A stretch of 64,000 nt of DNA from Fodinibacter luteus (GCF_039541575.1 NZ_BAABGM010000033.1:1-64000), one strand, 5' to 3'; positions 1 through 9,365 are shown, counted from the stretch's first letter. Translations and numbers: made by a program. The notes: a model not told the origin generated them from the letters alone.

Positions 1-303
1 GGCGACCACCGACACCCACCCCTACGAACAGGCCTGTCCCACACCCGGAAAGGTCACAACCAAGTCACGATTCCACGGCATCCAGCGGTGTCGGGAGCCG
101 ACCCTGCCGGCCGGCCACACACCCTCGGACATCCTTGACCGCGCGGCCCATCGCGGGCCAGCGGCGCGGGCTACATCGTCGCAGTCGCTGCCCACGCAGC
201 GACTACCAGGCGGTAGGCCACGACACAACCCCGCCAGCCCCGCACGATGCCCGCCAGCCACCACCCGACGCAAGCACGCGCGCCCACCCGCGGCACGGCA
301 TCC
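1..303. other. Intergenic/edge region without a supported gene
   Basis: I find no convincing coding sequence here. The open frames are short, lack a family signature and are typical shadows of very GC-rich DNA. The stretch lies downstream of the DUF6766 gene and contains one perfect stem-loop at 183-204 and two copies of the word GGCATCC. The far left edge could hold the end of a neighbouring unit outside the window. Confidence 0.5.
183..204 (-). terminator. Stem-loop 100 nt downstream of the DUF6766 gene
   Basis: AGTCGCTGC and GCAGCGACT form a perfect 9-bp stem around a 4-nt CCAC loop. There is no U-tract, as is usual for actinobacterial terminators. Its place downstream of the minus-strand cassette suggests transcription termination; this is inference from position and symmetry only. 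Confidence 0.35.
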
Positions 304-993
304 TCAGTCGCTCGAGCTCGTCACGTCGTGGGGTGCGCCGACCTCCTTGCTCTCGGGCGAGCCCCGCTCGCGCAGGTAGATCGCGAAGACCGCCATGGTG
401 CCGATCGCGAGCAGCTCGGACTGCCAGTTCTGCAGGGTGCGCCCCCAGAAGTCCGGTGACACGAGGTAGGCCCCGAGGCCGAGCGGGTCGAGCTGGTCGC
501 GCATCCGCTCCTCGTTGTCGGCGACCCGGCCCGCGACGGCCTGAGCCACCCACGACGCGACGAAGACGACGGCCATGACCGTGACGAGCGAGTGTGAGTA
601 GAGCGAGGTCCGCCAGCCACCGGCCCTGGCCCACGCGGGTGAGTCCGGCTGGGCGTGCTCGCCGACGAGCTGCTGCTCGTCGCTCTCCCGCCCCTCGTCA
701 CCGGGCGCCTTGGACTCCGACGACCCGCGTTGCACGAGCCACACCGTGAGGGCGATGTACAGCGTGAACTGGAGGAACTCGGACTGCCAGTTCTCGGCCA
801 CGTCGACCGCGAACCCGGACGACGTGACGTAACGCCACAGGTCGATCTCCTGCAGACCCGCCGTGCGCGCCTCCTCGTTGTAGTGGGCCACCCCCCACCA
901 CGCCTGGCCGGCGAGGACGAGGAGCAGGAGGGCACCGATGACGAGCGACAGCGAGTTGTCGCGCAGGAAGGATCGGGGGGCCGGCGCGCTCAT
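304..993 (-). CDS. DUF6766 family integral membrane protein
   Basis: A 229-residue membrane protein. It is built as two similar halves, each with a hydrophobic helix pair around the phrase WQSE (NWQSEFLQF in the first half, NWQSELLAI in the second) and each ending in a (Q/E)RGS-SK motif (QRGSSESK, ERGSPESK). This duplicated pattern is what I recognise as the DUF6766 family; its function is unknown. The ATG at 993 overlaps the stop of the upstream micro-ORF (ATGA), so translation is probably coupled. The gene is last in a three-gene minus-strand unit. Reading further upstream in frame gives no family-like sequence, supporting this start. Confidence 0.85.
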   Translation of the reverse strand: MSAPAPRSFLRDNSLSLVIGALLLLVLAGQAWWGVAHYNEEARTAGLQEIDLWRYVTSSGFAVDVAENWQSEFLQFTLYIALTVWLVQRGSSESKAPGDEGRESDEQQLVGEHAQPDSPAWARAGGWRTSLYSHSLVTVMAVVFVASWVAQAVAGRVADNEERMRDQLDPLGLGAYLVSPDFWGRTLQNWQSELLAIGTMAVFAIYLRERGSPESKEVGAPHDVTSSSD

Positions 994-1082
994 CGCTGAG
1001 CCAGCCCGACCGCGATGCAGAAGGCGAGGCCTGCCGCGAGGAAGGTGGCGTACACCCAGAACATCGTGCGCACCCTGCTCAC
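990..1082 (-). CDS. Single-pass membrane micro-protein (30 aa)
   Basis: A 30-codon frame starting with GTG at 1082. It overlaps the stop of the lipoprotein gene (GTGA), is preceded by a G-rich Shine-Dalgarno stretch inside that gene's last codons, and stops in an ATGA overlap with the DUF6766 start. The product has a short basic N-terminus (VSRVRT) followed by one hydrophobic helix (FWVYATFLAAGLAFCIAVGL). Perfect coupling at both ends argues strongly that it is translated. No family recognised. It might be a small subunit or chaperone of the DUF6766 protein, by analogy with other micro-proteins in membrane operons; that role is speculation. Confidence 0.6.
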   Translation of the reverse strand: MSRVRTMFWVYATFLAAGLAFCIAVGLAQR

Positions 1083-1606
1083 CCCCCGTCCACGATGCAG
1101 TCGTACGGCACGGCGTCGTCCGCGGACCGGTCGCGGCAGCCGGCCGCCGTGACCCGCCACCCGTCGGCGAAGAGCGAGAGGAAGACGGTGTCAGACGCGT
1201 AGCGCACCTGCGCCGAGTGCCCGGCGACGGACACCTGACCTCGGGCCCCCGCCTCCGGTAGGCCGGCCGTGGCCAGGGCCCGGGCGCAGTGACCGTCCTC
1301 CTCGAGCCGCTCGAGGGTGCGCGGCGCGAGGACGGCACAGGCGGCGCCGGGATCGGCCGTCGCGGATGCCGTGAACGCGTCTGCCGCTCGCGCCGCGCCC
1401 GCGCGCTCGACGTCGGCACCACAGCCGGCGAGCGACAGGGACGCCAGGGCCACGAGGGCGGCGGTCGTGGCCGGCATGGCGCGCGTGGCGCGCGTGGCGC
1501 CCGTGGCGCGCGTGGCCCGCGTGGCGCGACCGGCCGGCATCCTGCCGGAACACCCGGCGGCCCCCCGGCGCCGCGTCGTCCGGGATCTGGTCCGGGATCG
1601 GTCCAT
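1079..1606 (-). CDS. Putative lipoprotein with repeated Arg-Ala-Thr N-region
   Basis: The product has a lipobox (LASLSLAGC) followed by about 115 extracytoplasmic residues with paired Cys; no family recognised. I place the start at ATG 1606 because TAGGCT lies exactly 7 nt upstream, the same leaderless layout seen before purM. This gives an unusually long, Arg-rich n-region (about 42 residues) that includes an RAT-RAT-RAT-GAT-RAT-RAM repeat encoded by a 9-bp DNA repeat. Shorter starts at 1540 or 1477 would give a normal 19-residue lipoprotein signal (from MPATTAAL) and cannot be excluded. It is first gene of the cassette with the micro-protein and DUF6766. Confidence 0.65.
   Translation of the reverse strand: MDRSRTRSRTTRRRGAAGCSGRMPAGRATRATRATGATRATRAMPATTAALVALASLSLAGCGADVERAGAARAADAFTASATADPGAACAVLAPRTLERLEEDGHCARALATAGLPEAGARGQVSVAGHSAQVRYASDTVFLSLFADGWRVTAAGCRDRSADDAVPYDCIVDGG
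1477..1530. repeat. 9-bp tandem repeat within lipoprotein gene
   Basis: About five to six imperfect copies of GCGCGTGGC run through the region coding the n-region of the lipoprotein. The period is a multiple of three, so copy-number change would alter the protein by three residues without shifting frame. Confidence 0.7.
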
Positions 1607-1613
1607 GCGGCCG

Positions 1614-1619
1614 AGCCTA
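1614..1619 (-). promoter_or_regulatory. Leaderless -10 hexamer TAGGCT
   Basis: On the minus strand TAGGCT is followed by 7 nt and then ATG at 1606, so transcription would begin at or next to the start codon. The identical hexamer and spacing precede purM. Confidence 0.5.
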
Positions 1620-1677
1620 GGACCGGGCGCGGCCCTTCGGGGGTCTGCGGCCCGGGCGGTCGGGTGGCCTCCGGAGG

Positions 1678-2367
1678 TCACTCCACGAGGCGGTAGCCGA
1701 TGCCGGGCTCGGTGATGATGTGGCGCGGGCGGGACGGGTCGGCCTCGAGCTTGCGCCGCAGCTGGTTGCCGTAGACCCGCAGGTAGTTCGACTCGCGGCC
1801 GTACGCCGGGCCCCACACGGCTCGGAGCAGGTCGGCCTGGGTGACGACGCGTCCGCGGTGCCGGGCGAGCTCGCCGAGCAGGCGCCACTCGGTCGGGGTC
1901 AGGTGCACCGGGTCGCCGGACCGGGTCGCCGTGAGCGTGCCGAAGTCGACGGCGAACGCCTCGGTGAGCACGGGCGCGATCCCGCCCAGCGCCTCGCCGT
2001 CTCCCCCACCCCGTCGCAGGGCCGAGCGCACCCGGGCCATGAGCTCATCCATCCCGAACGGCTTGGTGACGTAGTCGTCGGCCCCCTCGTCGAGTGCCTC
2101 GACCTTGTCGTCCGAGCCGTGCCGCGCCGAGAGCACGACGACGGGCACCCGAGAGGTCCGGCGCAGCTGCCGCAGCACCTCGACCCCGTCGACGTCGGGC
2201 AGGCCGAGGTCGAGGACGACGAGGTCCGGCGGGGCGTCCTCGAGGGTCGACAGGGCGTCCCGCCCGGAGCCGACCACCTCGACCTCGTAGCCACGGGCCC
2301 GCAGGTTGATCCGCAGCGTGCGACGGATCGTCTCGTCGTCGTCGACGACGAGCACGCGCTCAGCCAC
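1678..2367 (-). CDS. kdpE: KdpE, OmpR-family response regulator of the Kdp system
   Basis: A 229-residue response regulator that would activate kdpFABC when phosphorylated by KdpD. The receiver domain has the acidic pocket at residues 9-11, phosphoacceptor Asp53 (VVLDLGLPD) and the conserved Lys in YVTKPFG. The C-terminal winged helix carries LTPTEWRLLGEL, SNYLRVYGNQLRRKLE and the typical end GIGYRLVE. The GTG at 2367 overlaps the kdpD stop by 8 nt, which fits translational coupling; a longer in-frame start would add a non-conserved Arg/Pro tail. It is the last gene of the kdp run. Confidence 0.92.
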   Translation of the reverse strand: MAERVLVVDDDETIRRTLRINLRARGYEVEVVGSGRDALSTLEDAPPDLVVLDLGLPDVDGVEVLRQLRRTSRVPVVVLSARHGSDDKVEALDEGADDYVTKPFGMDELMARVRSALRRGGGDGEALGGIAPVLTEAFAVDFGTLTATRSGDPVHLTPTEWRLLGELARHRGRVVTQADLLRAVWGPAYGRESNYLRVYGNQLRRKLEADPSRPRHIITEPGIGYRLVE

Positions 2368-4986
2368 GGTCCACCTCCTCGCGCGCGTCGGCCCGCGCGG
2401 CGTCGCGCTCGGCGGCCCGCGCCGAGCCCGCCCGACCCTCGGGACCGCCCGGAGCGACGGCCGGCAGCGCCCGCGGCAGCTCGACGACCATGGTGAGCCC
2501 GCCACCGGGGGTCTCCTCGGCCGTCACGTCGCCGTCCATGGCCAGGGCCAGGCCGCGGGCGACCGCCAGTCCCAGCCCGACGCCGTCGCCGGCCGGGGCG
2601 TCCCCCTGCCGCTGGAACGGCAGGAAGATCCGCTCCCGCGCGTCCTCGGGGACGCCCGCCCCGGTGTCGACGACCCGCACCTGCGCCCGCCTGCCGAGGC
2701 AGCTCGTCGAGACGAGCACCGGGGCCGGCGGCGGCTGGTGGCGCAGCGCGTTCTCGATGATGTTGCCGAGCACCCGGTCGAGGAGGCCGGGGTCGGCCAC
2801 GACCTGCCGGCTCTCGGGGTCGAGCCGCCACGTGACACGCTCGGGCTCGGACACCGAGGCGACCGTCGCCGGGACGACCTCGCCGAGGTCGACGGGCTGC
2901 GGGCTGGCGACGAGGGCGCCGGCCTCGAGGCGTGACATGTCGAGGAGGTTGCCGATGAGCGCGTCGAGCCGGTCCGCCGAGTCCTCGATGGCCGCCTTGA
3001 GCTCGGCCTCGTCCTCCTCCGAGAAGGTCACCTCGCCCGAGCGGAGGCTGCCGATCGCGGCCTTGATGCCGGCGAGCGGCGTCCGCAGGTCGTGCGACAC
3101 GGCGGAGAGCAGGGCGGTGCGGGCCGAGCTGTCCCGGGCCAGCGCGGCCGCCTCACCGGCGGCGCGCTGGAGGGCACGTCGCTGCAGGATGGCGCCGGCG
3201 TGGGCCGCGAAGGCCGCGAGCAGCCGCTGCCGGTCCGCGGGCACCCGCACCCCGACGAGGACGAGATCGTGCTCGTCGTCGGCCGGCGAGTGCGTCTCCT
3301 CGACGTCACGAGCGCCGACGGATGCCGGGCGCGTCACCGCCCCCGGTTCGGGGGCCGCCCCCCTCCCTCGGCGACGACCCGTGCCGGCTCGTCCGCCGTG
3401 GCCCGGCGCACGACGAGCGCGCGGCGGGCGCCGAACATGTCGACGGCGTGGTCGAGCAGCACCGTCATCTGGTCGGTGGAGCCGAGGAGCGTGTGCGTCA
3501 GCTCGGCGAGGGCCGCGGACTCCCGCTGGGCCGCGACCGCCCGTTCGGCACGGCGGGCGCTCGTGTGCACGACGAACGCGACCGCGACGGCGACGAGGAC
3601 GAAGACGAGCAGGGCCAGGGCGTTTTCCGGCTCGGAGATCGTCAGGGTGCGCACCGGGTCGAGGAAGTACCAGTTGAGCAGCGCCGACGACGCGACCGCC
3701 CCCACGAGCGCCGGGCCGATGCCGCCGACGAGCGCGACGAGGACGGTGAGGAGGAGGTAGAGCGGCACGGTGAGCGACAGCCCCGGGTCCCGGGGGGCGA
3801 GCATCAGCGCGGCGGTGAGGGCGAGCGGCCCGAGGACGGCGGCCGCGTACCCCAGGCGGACCCGGCGACGCGGCAGCGCGGCCCTCGGGACCCGCCAGCC
3901 GCGCCCCGCGGCGAACGAGTGGGTGACGACGTGCACGTCGATGTCGCCGGAGTGGGTGATGACCTCTTCGGTGGTGCTCGGGACGAGCAGCGTTCGCCAC
4001 CGGGGCCGTCGGGTGCTGCCGATGACCACCTGGGTGGCGTTGACGCCCCGGGCGACGTCGAGCACCGCGTCGGCCGGGTCGTCGCCCGTGACCGTGTGCC
4101 ACGAGCCGCCGAGCTCCTCGGTGAGGCGGCGCAGGTGCGCCAAGGTGGGCAGCGGTGGGCCGGTCAGCCCGTCCGACCTCGCGACGTGCACGGCGAGCAG
4201 CTCGCCGCCGGCGCCCCGCGAGGAGATCCGGGCCCCCCGCCGCAGCAGCGTGTCCCCCTCGGGCCCACCGCTCAGGGCGACGACGACGCGTTCCCGGGTG
4301 GGCCACGACGACTCGATGCCGTGGTCGGCCCGGTACCGCTCGAGCCCCTCGTCGACGCGGTCGGCGAGCCAGAGGAGGGCCAGCTCGCGCAGCGCCGACA
4401 GGTTGCCCACCCGGAAGTAGTTGGCCAGCGCGGCGTCGACCTTCTCGGCCTTGTAGATGTTGCCGTGGGCCATCCGTCGGCGCAGTGCCTCGGGTGACAT
4501 GTCGACGAGCTCGATCTGGTCGGCGCGTCGCACGACCTCGTCGGGCACCGTCTCCCGCTGCACGACACCGGTGATCGACTCCACGACGTCGTTGAGCGAC
4601 TCGAGGTGCTGGATGTTGACCGTCGAGATGACGTCGATGCCGGCGTCGAGCAGCTCGTCGATGTCCTGCCAGCGCTTCTCGTGGCGCGACCCCGGCGCGT
4701 TCGTGTGGGCGAGCTCGTCGACGAGTGCGACAGCGGGGTGGCGGGCGAGGAGGCCGTCGAGGTCCATGTCCTCGAACGTCGTCCCGCGGTGGTCCAGGCG
4801 CGCCCGTGGCAGGACCTCCAGGCCCTGGATCATCTCCGCCGTGTGCTCGCGTCCGTGCGTCTCCACGAGGCCGACCACGACGTCGGTGCCCCGGGCCAGT
4901 CGCCGGCGTCCCTCGTCGAGCATGGCGACGGTCTTGCCCACCCCGGGGGCCGCCCCGAGGTAGATGCGAAGCCGGCCGTGCGCCAT
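2360..4986 (-). CDS. kdpD: KdpD osmosensitive K+ sensor kinase, split by an apparent frameshift
   Basis: Sensor histidine kinase for K+ limitation. The N-terminal frame (4986 down to a stop at 3334, 550 aa) has the KdpD sensor domain with Walker-like GAAPGVGKT, DELAHTNAPGSRHEKRW and STVNIQHLESLNDVV, then a universal-stress-like domain and the four-helix DUF4118 segment (around LLNWYFLDPVRTL). The C-terminal frame, shifted by one base, continues with the end of a GAF-like region, the phosphoacceptor box SAVSHDLRTPLAGIK, the N box NIIENALRH and G boxes DTGAGVP and GVGLGLAVA, ending at 2360. Neither half alone is a functional KdpD. The join must lie near 3340-3390, where G/C runs occur. Sequencing error, a real inactivating mutation or programmed slippage are all possible. 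Confidence 0.85.
3340..3380 (-). other. Frameshift site in kdpD (C6 run at 3358-3363)
   Basis: Codons before this point read through GAG-GGA-GGG-GGG-CGG into a stop at 3334. The kinase half reads one base earlier. A six-base homopolymer at 3358-3363 and a five-base run at 3340-3344 sit exactly where the two halves must join, so one missing C/G would restore the gene. A -1 slip on GGG-GGG is the alternative. Confidence 0.75.
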
Positions 4987-4996
4987 TCCCCCATTC

Positions 4997-5590
4997 TCAC
5001 TGACTGCCGGTGGAGGCGTCGGCGGTCGCGAGGCTGACGTTGAGCTCGGTGACGTTCACCCGGTCCTGCCCGAGGAAGCCCAGCACCGCATGCTCGGTGT
5101 GCGCCGCCACGAGTCGCTGCACCTGCGCCGCGCTCATCCCGCGCGCCGCCGCCACCCGCGGCACCTGGTAGGCGGCGTACTCCGGCGAGATGTGCGGGTC
5201 CAGACCGCTCGCGGATGCCGTGAGCGCGTCGGCGGGGATGGACGCCGGGGCGTCCGGGTTGGCCTCGCGCAGGGCGGCCCCGCGCTCCGAGACCTGGCTG
5301 GCGAGCTCCTCGGAGCTGGGCCCGAGGTTCGAACCCCCGCTGGTGTCGCCGGCGTGGTCGGACGCCGAGGGTCGGGCCTGGAACCACTGCGGTCCCCCCG
5401 CGGCCTGGCCGAGCAGGCTCGAGCCGACGACCGTGCCGTCGACCTCGATGAGGGACCCGTTGGCCTGGCCGGGCACGACGAGCCCGATGGCCAGGATGGC
5501 GGCGGGGTACAGCAGCCCGGCCACCAGGGTGAGGACGAGGAGCGCCTTGACCGAGGCGGCGAGCTGGCGGGCGATGGCCACGGTGATCAC
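4997..5590 (-). CDS. kdpC: KdpC, K+-transporting ATPase subunit C
   Basis: A 197-residue subunit that stabilises the KdpFABC complex. One N-terminal membrane helix (LLVLTLVAGLLYPAAILAIGLV) is followed by the family segments GSLIEVDGTVVGSSLLGQ, QWFQARPSASDH, GSNLGPSS, PADALTASASGLDPHISPE (typical AS-SGLDPHIS), and the C-terminal NVTELN end. GTG start at 5590 overlaps the kdpB stop (GTGA). The kdpD start follows 10 nt after its stop. Confidence 0.95.
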   Translation of the reverse strand: MITVAIARQLAASVKALLVLTLVAGLLYPAAILAIGLVVPGQANGSLIEVDGTVVGSSLLGQAAGGPQWFQARPSASDHAGDTSGGSNLGPSSEELASQVSERGAALREANPDAPASIPADALTASASGLDPHISPEYAAYQVPRVAAARGMSAAQVQRLVAAHTEHAVLGFLGQDRVNVTELNVSLATADASTGSQ

Positions 5591-7626
5591 CTGAGTCCGG
5601 GGAGGAGGGAGACGACGAGGTCGATGAGCTTGATGCCGACGAACGGGGCCACGAGGCCGCCGAGGCCGTAGACGAGCAGGTTGCGACGCAGCATCCGGTG
5701 CGCGGAGACCGGGCGGTACCTCACGCCACGAAGGGAGAGCGGGATGAGGGCGATGATGATGAGGGCGTTGAAGACGACCGCCGAGAGCATCGCCGACTCG
5801 GGGCTGGACAGGCCCATGACGTTGAGTGCCTCGAGGCCCGGGAAGACCCCGACGAACATCGCCGGGATGATCGCGAAGTACTTCGCGACGTCGTTGGCGA
5901 TCGAGAAGGTCGTCAGCGCCCCACGGGTGATGAGCAGCTGCTTGCCGATCGCGACGACGTCGATGAGCTTGGTCGGGTCGCTGTCGAGGTCGACCATGTT
6001 GCCGGCCTCCTTCGCGGCCGAGGTGCCGGTGTTCATGGCGACGCCGACGTCGGCCTGGGCGAGGGCGGGCGCGTCGTTGGTGCCGTCACCGGTCATCGCG
6101 ACGAGCCGGCCGCCCTCCTGCTCGGCCTTGATGAGCGCCATCTTGTCCTCGGGGGTCGCCTCGGCGAGGAAGTCGTCGACGCCGGCCTCGCCCGCGATCG
6201 CGGCGGCCGTGCGAGGGTTGTCGCCGGTGATCATCACGGTGCGGATACCCATCGCCCGCAGCTGGTCGAACCGCTCGCGCATGCCGGGCTTGACGATGTC
6301 CTTGAGGTGGACGACACCCAGCGTGCGTGCCGGCGCACCCGGCTCCGAGATCGCCACGACGAGCGGGGTGCCGCCGGTCGCACTGATGCCGTCGACGGCG
6401 TAGTGGAGGTCGCCGGCGACGTGCCCGCCGGCGGACTCCACCCACGCGGCCACGGCGGAACCGGCTCCCTTGCGCACCGCCGTGCCGTCGGGCAGGTCGA
6501 CTCCCGACATCCGCGTCGACGCCGAGAACGGCACGAACTCGGCACCTGACCGACGCAGCTCGGCGAACGAGCCGGTGGCCGGGTCCACCCCGGACGCGAG
6601 GGCGTGGTCCACGATCGAGCGGCCCTCGGGCGTCTCGTCGGCGAGGGAGGACAGGTAGGCCGCGCGCAGCAGGTCCTCGCGGTGGGCTCCCTCCACGGGG
6701 ACGACATCGCTCGCCTGGCGGTTGCCGAAGGTGATCGTTCCGGTCTTGTCGAGCAGCAGGGTGCTGACGTCACCCGCGGCCTCGACCGCGCGGCCGGACA
6801 TCGCGAGCACGTTGTGCTGCACGAGGCGGTCCATGCCGGCGATGCCGATGGCCGACAGCAGCGCGCCGATCGTCGTCGGGATGAGGCACACCAGCAGGGC
6901 GACGAGCACGACGAGGGACAGGCGCGACCCCGAGTAGATCGCCATCGGCTGGATGGCGCCCACCGCGAACATGAAGATGAGGGTCAGCGTGGTGAGCAGG
7001 ATCGTCAGGGCGATCTCGTTGGGCGTCTTCTGGCGGGCCGCGCCCTCGACGAGCGCGATCATCCGGTCGATGAAGGTCTCACCGGGCCTGCTCGTCACCC
7101 GGACGACGATCCGGTCCGACAGCACGGTCGTACCCCCGGTCACGGCACACCGGTCACCACCGGACTCGCGGATGACCGGCGCGGACTCTCCGGTGATCGC
7201 CGACTCGTCGACGGTGGCCACCCCCTCGACGACGTCGCCGTCCCCCGGGATGACCTCCCCCGCCTCCACGACGACGAGGTCGCCGACGCGAAGCTCGGTG
7301 CCGCGCACCTGCTCCTCGGTGCCGTCCTCGCGAAGCCGGCGGGCCGTGGTCTCGGTGCGGGTCCTGCGCAGGGTCTCGGCCTGGGCCTTGCCGCGGCCCT
7401 CGGCGACGGCCTCGGCGAGGTTGGCGAAGAGCACCGTGGCCCACAGCCACCCGGCGACCGAGACCGAGAACACCGACGGGTCGAGGATCGCGAGCAGGGT
7501 GGTGAGCACCGAGCCCACCCACACGACGAAGATGACGGGCGAGCGGAACGTGTGCCGGGGGTCGAGCTTGGCGAACGCCTGGGGCAGGGCCTCCCACCCG
7601 GTGCGGACGAGGGGAGCAGCAGTCAT
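5587..7626 (-). CDS. kdpB: KdpB, P-type ATPase subunit of the Kdp K+ pump
   Basis: Catalytic P-type ATPase of 679 residues. Visible are the actuator motif TGES (145-148), the phosphorylated Asp293 in LLLDKTGTITFGN, the nucleotide-binding KGAGSAV, the hinge MTGDGTNDAPALAQADVG and seven or so hydrophobic helices. It hydrolyses ATP to drive K+ through KdpA. The ATG at 7626 sits in an ATGA overlap with kdpA; further upstream in-frame sequence is a shadow of kdpA. Confidence 0.97.
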   Translation of the reverse strand: MTAAPLVRTGWEALPQAFAKLDPRHTFRSPVIFVVWVGSVLTTLLAILDPSVFSVSVAGWLWATVLFANLAEAVAEGRGKAQAETLRRTRTETTARRLREDGTEEQVRGTELRVGDLVVVEAGEVIPGDGDVVEGVATVDESAITGESAPVIRESGGDRCAVTGGTTVLSDRIVVRVTSRPGETFIDRMIALVEGAARQKTPNEIALTILLTTLTLIFMFAVGAIQPMAIYSGSRLSLVVLVALLVCLIPTTIGALLSAIGIAGMDRLVQHNVLAMSGRAVEAAGDVSTLLLDKTGTITFGNRQASDVVPVEGAHREDLLRAAYLSSLADETPEGRSIVDHALASGVDPATGSFAELRRSGAEFVPFSASTRMSGVDLPDGTAVRKGAGSAVAAWVESAGGHVAGDLHYAVDGISATGGTPLVVAISEPGAPARTLGVVHLKDIVKPGMRERFDQLRAMGIRTVMITGDNPRTAAAIAGEAGVDDFLAEATPEDKMALIKAEQEGGRLVAMTGDGTNDAPALAQADVGVAMNTGTSAAKEAGNMVDLDSDPTKLIDVVAIGKQLLITRGALTTFSIANDVAKYFAIIPAMFVGVFPGLEALNVMGLSSPESAMLSAVVFNALIIIALIPLSLRGVRYRPVSAHRMLRRNLLVYGLGGLVAPFVGIKLIDLVVSLLPGLR

Positions 7627-9269
7627 GACAGGGCCTCCGCGATCGGCCCGAGGGCGAGGGCCGGGAAGAAGGTGAGCCCAGCGACGACCACGACGGTGCC
7701 GGCGAGCAGGACGGTGAACAGGGGGGTGTCGGTCGGCATCGTGCCGGCGGTGACGGGGCGCCTGCGCTGGGCGGCGAAGGCGCCGGCGAGGGCGAGCACG
7801 AGCACGATCGTGACGAACCGACCGGCGAACATGCACAGCGCCAGGGTGAGGTCGAGGAACGGCTGGTCGGCGGTGAGCCCCGCGAAGGCCGAGCCGTTGT
7901 TGTTCGAGGCCGACGTGTAGGCGTACATCATCTCGGTGAGACCGTGTGGCCCGCTGTTGAGCAGGCCGGCCGTCGCCACGGGAAGCACGACCGCCAGACC
8001 CGTGCCGACGAGCACGAGGGCGGGTGTGACCACCACACTGAGCGCCACGTAGGTGATCTCCCTGCGGCCCACCGTCTTTCCCAGCAGCTCGGGCGTCCGG
8101 CCGACCATGAGGCCGGCGATGAAGACGGCCAGCACGACATAGACGAGCAGGTTGTAGAGGCCGGTGCCGACACCCCCCGGGGAGACCTCTCCGAGCATCA
8201 TGTTCGACAGCGGCACCGCTCCGCCGAGGGCGCTGAAGCTGTCGTGCATCGAGTTGACGGCGCCCGTCGAGGTGCCGGTGGTCGAGGCGGCGAACACCGC
8301 GGACCAGGCGACGCCGAAGCGTTGCTCCTTGCCCTCCATCGACCCCAGGGGACCGCCCGCGGCGGAGTACTCCGCCCACGCCGTGAGGCCGATGCTCGTG
8401 ACGAGCAGGCCGGCCATCGTCGCCGTCGCGACGACGCCCTGGCGGCGGCTGCGCACCATGAGCCCGAAGGTGTAGGGCAGCGAGAACGGGATGACGAGCA
8501 GGAGGAAGACCTCGAACAGGTTCGTCCAGGCGTTCGGGTTCTCGAACGGGTGGGCCGAGTTGGCGTTGAAGAAGCCGCCGCCGTTCGTGCCGAGCTCCTT
8601 GATGGCCTCCTGGGAGGCCACCATGCCGCCCTGCACGACCTGCTGACCGCCGGTGACGGTGGTGATGGCCATGGGGTCGGTGAGGTTCTGGACGACGCCA
8701 CCCGCGAGCAGGACGACCGCGGCGACGGCCGCCATCGGCAGCAGGACTCGGGTGGTGCCCCTCACGAGGTCCACCCAGAAGTTCCCGATCCGGTCAGTGC
8801 TGTGGCGCGCGATGCCGCGGACCAGCGCGATCGCGACGGCCAGGCCGGTGGCGGTGGACACGAAGTTCTGGACGCCCAGCCCGACGGTCTGGACGGTGTA
8901 GCCCGCGCCGGCCTCACCGGCGTACGACTGCCAGTTGGTGTTGGTGACGAACGAGACGGCGGTGTTGAGCGCGGTGTGCCAGTTCATCGAGCGACCCTGC
9001 GACCAGGGCAGCCACCCCTGCAGCAGGACGAGCAGGAAGAGGGCGAGGACCGAGACCACCGCGAACGCGACCACGGAGACTGCGTAGCCGGTCCACCGCT
9101 GCTCGGTCCGAGGGTCGACACCGACGACGCGGTAGAGCACGCGCTCGACGCGCCAGTCGTCCTCGTCGGTGAAGACCCGATGGATCCAGGTGCCCAACGG
9201 CACGTGGACGAGGGCGAGCAACGCAGCCAGGGTGAGCACGGCGGCGCCGGTGACGACGACGGGGTTCAC
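7623..9269 (-). CDS. kdpA: KdpA, K+-binding and translocating subunit
   Basis: A 548-residue channel-like subunit with about ten helices. Four selectivity-filter-like loops are visible, including TNTNWQSYAGE, LGTNGGGFFNANSAHPFENP, TTGTSTGAVNSMHDS and TSASNNNGSAFAG, which are diagnostic for KdpA. The GTG at 9269 lies 9 nt after the kdpF stop. KdpA overlaps kdpB by 4 nt, so subunit synthesis is probably coupled. Confidence 0.97.
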   Translation of the reverse strand: MNPVVVTGAAVLTLAALLALVHVPLGTWIHRVFTDEDDWRVERVLYRVVGVDPRTEQRWTGYAVSVVAFAVVSVLALFLLVLLQGWLPWSQGRSMNWHTALNTAVSFVTNTNWQSYAGEAGAGYTVQTVGLGVQNFVSTATGLAVAIALVRGIARHSTDRIGNFWVDLVRGTTRVLLPMAAVAAVVLLAGGVVQNLTDPMAITTVTGGQQVVQGGMVASQEAIKELGTNGGGFFNANSAHPFENPNAWTNLFEVFLLLVIPFSLPYTFGLMVRSRRQGVVATATMAGLLVTSIGLTAWAEYSAAGGPLGSMEGKEQRFGVAWSAVFAASTTGTSTGAVNSMHDSFSALGGAVPLSNMMLGEVSPGGVGTGLYNLLVYVVLAVFIAGLMVGRTPELLGKTVGRREITYVALSVVVTPALVLVGTGLAVVLPVATAGLLNSGPHGLTEMMYAYTSASNNNGSAFAGLTADQPFLDLTLALCMFAGRFVTIVLVLALAGAFAAQRRRPVTAGTMPTDTPLFTVLLAGTVVVVAGLTFFPALALGPIAEALS

Positions 9270-9278
9270 GAGGCCTCC

Positions 9279-9365
9279 TCAGAACCGGTCCGGGCGGACC
9301 AGGGCGTAGAGGAGGTAGGTCACGAGGGCGGAACCCACGACGGCGGCCACGATGTCTTCCCACAT
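9279..9365 (-). CDS. kdpF: KdpF, small stabilising subunit of the Kdp pump
   Basis: A 28-residue single-helix protein, MWEDIVAAVVG followed by SALVTYLLYALVRPDRF. The helix followed by the YLLYALVRP-RF ending is the hallmark of KdpF. It lies directly upstream of kdpA, as expected. There is no Shine-Dalgarno upstream. Instead TGTCAT occurs 6 nt before ATG, suggesting a leaderless message that would make kdpF the true first gene of the operon. Confidence 0.9.
   Translation of the reverse strand: MWEDIVAAVVGSALVTYLLYALVRPDRF

Noticed and set aside
3334..3400. Programmed -1 ribosomal frameshift in kdpD
   Set aside because: Not favoured: KdpD is normally one polypeptide, and a one-base homopolymer error explains the data more simply; kept only as an alternative.
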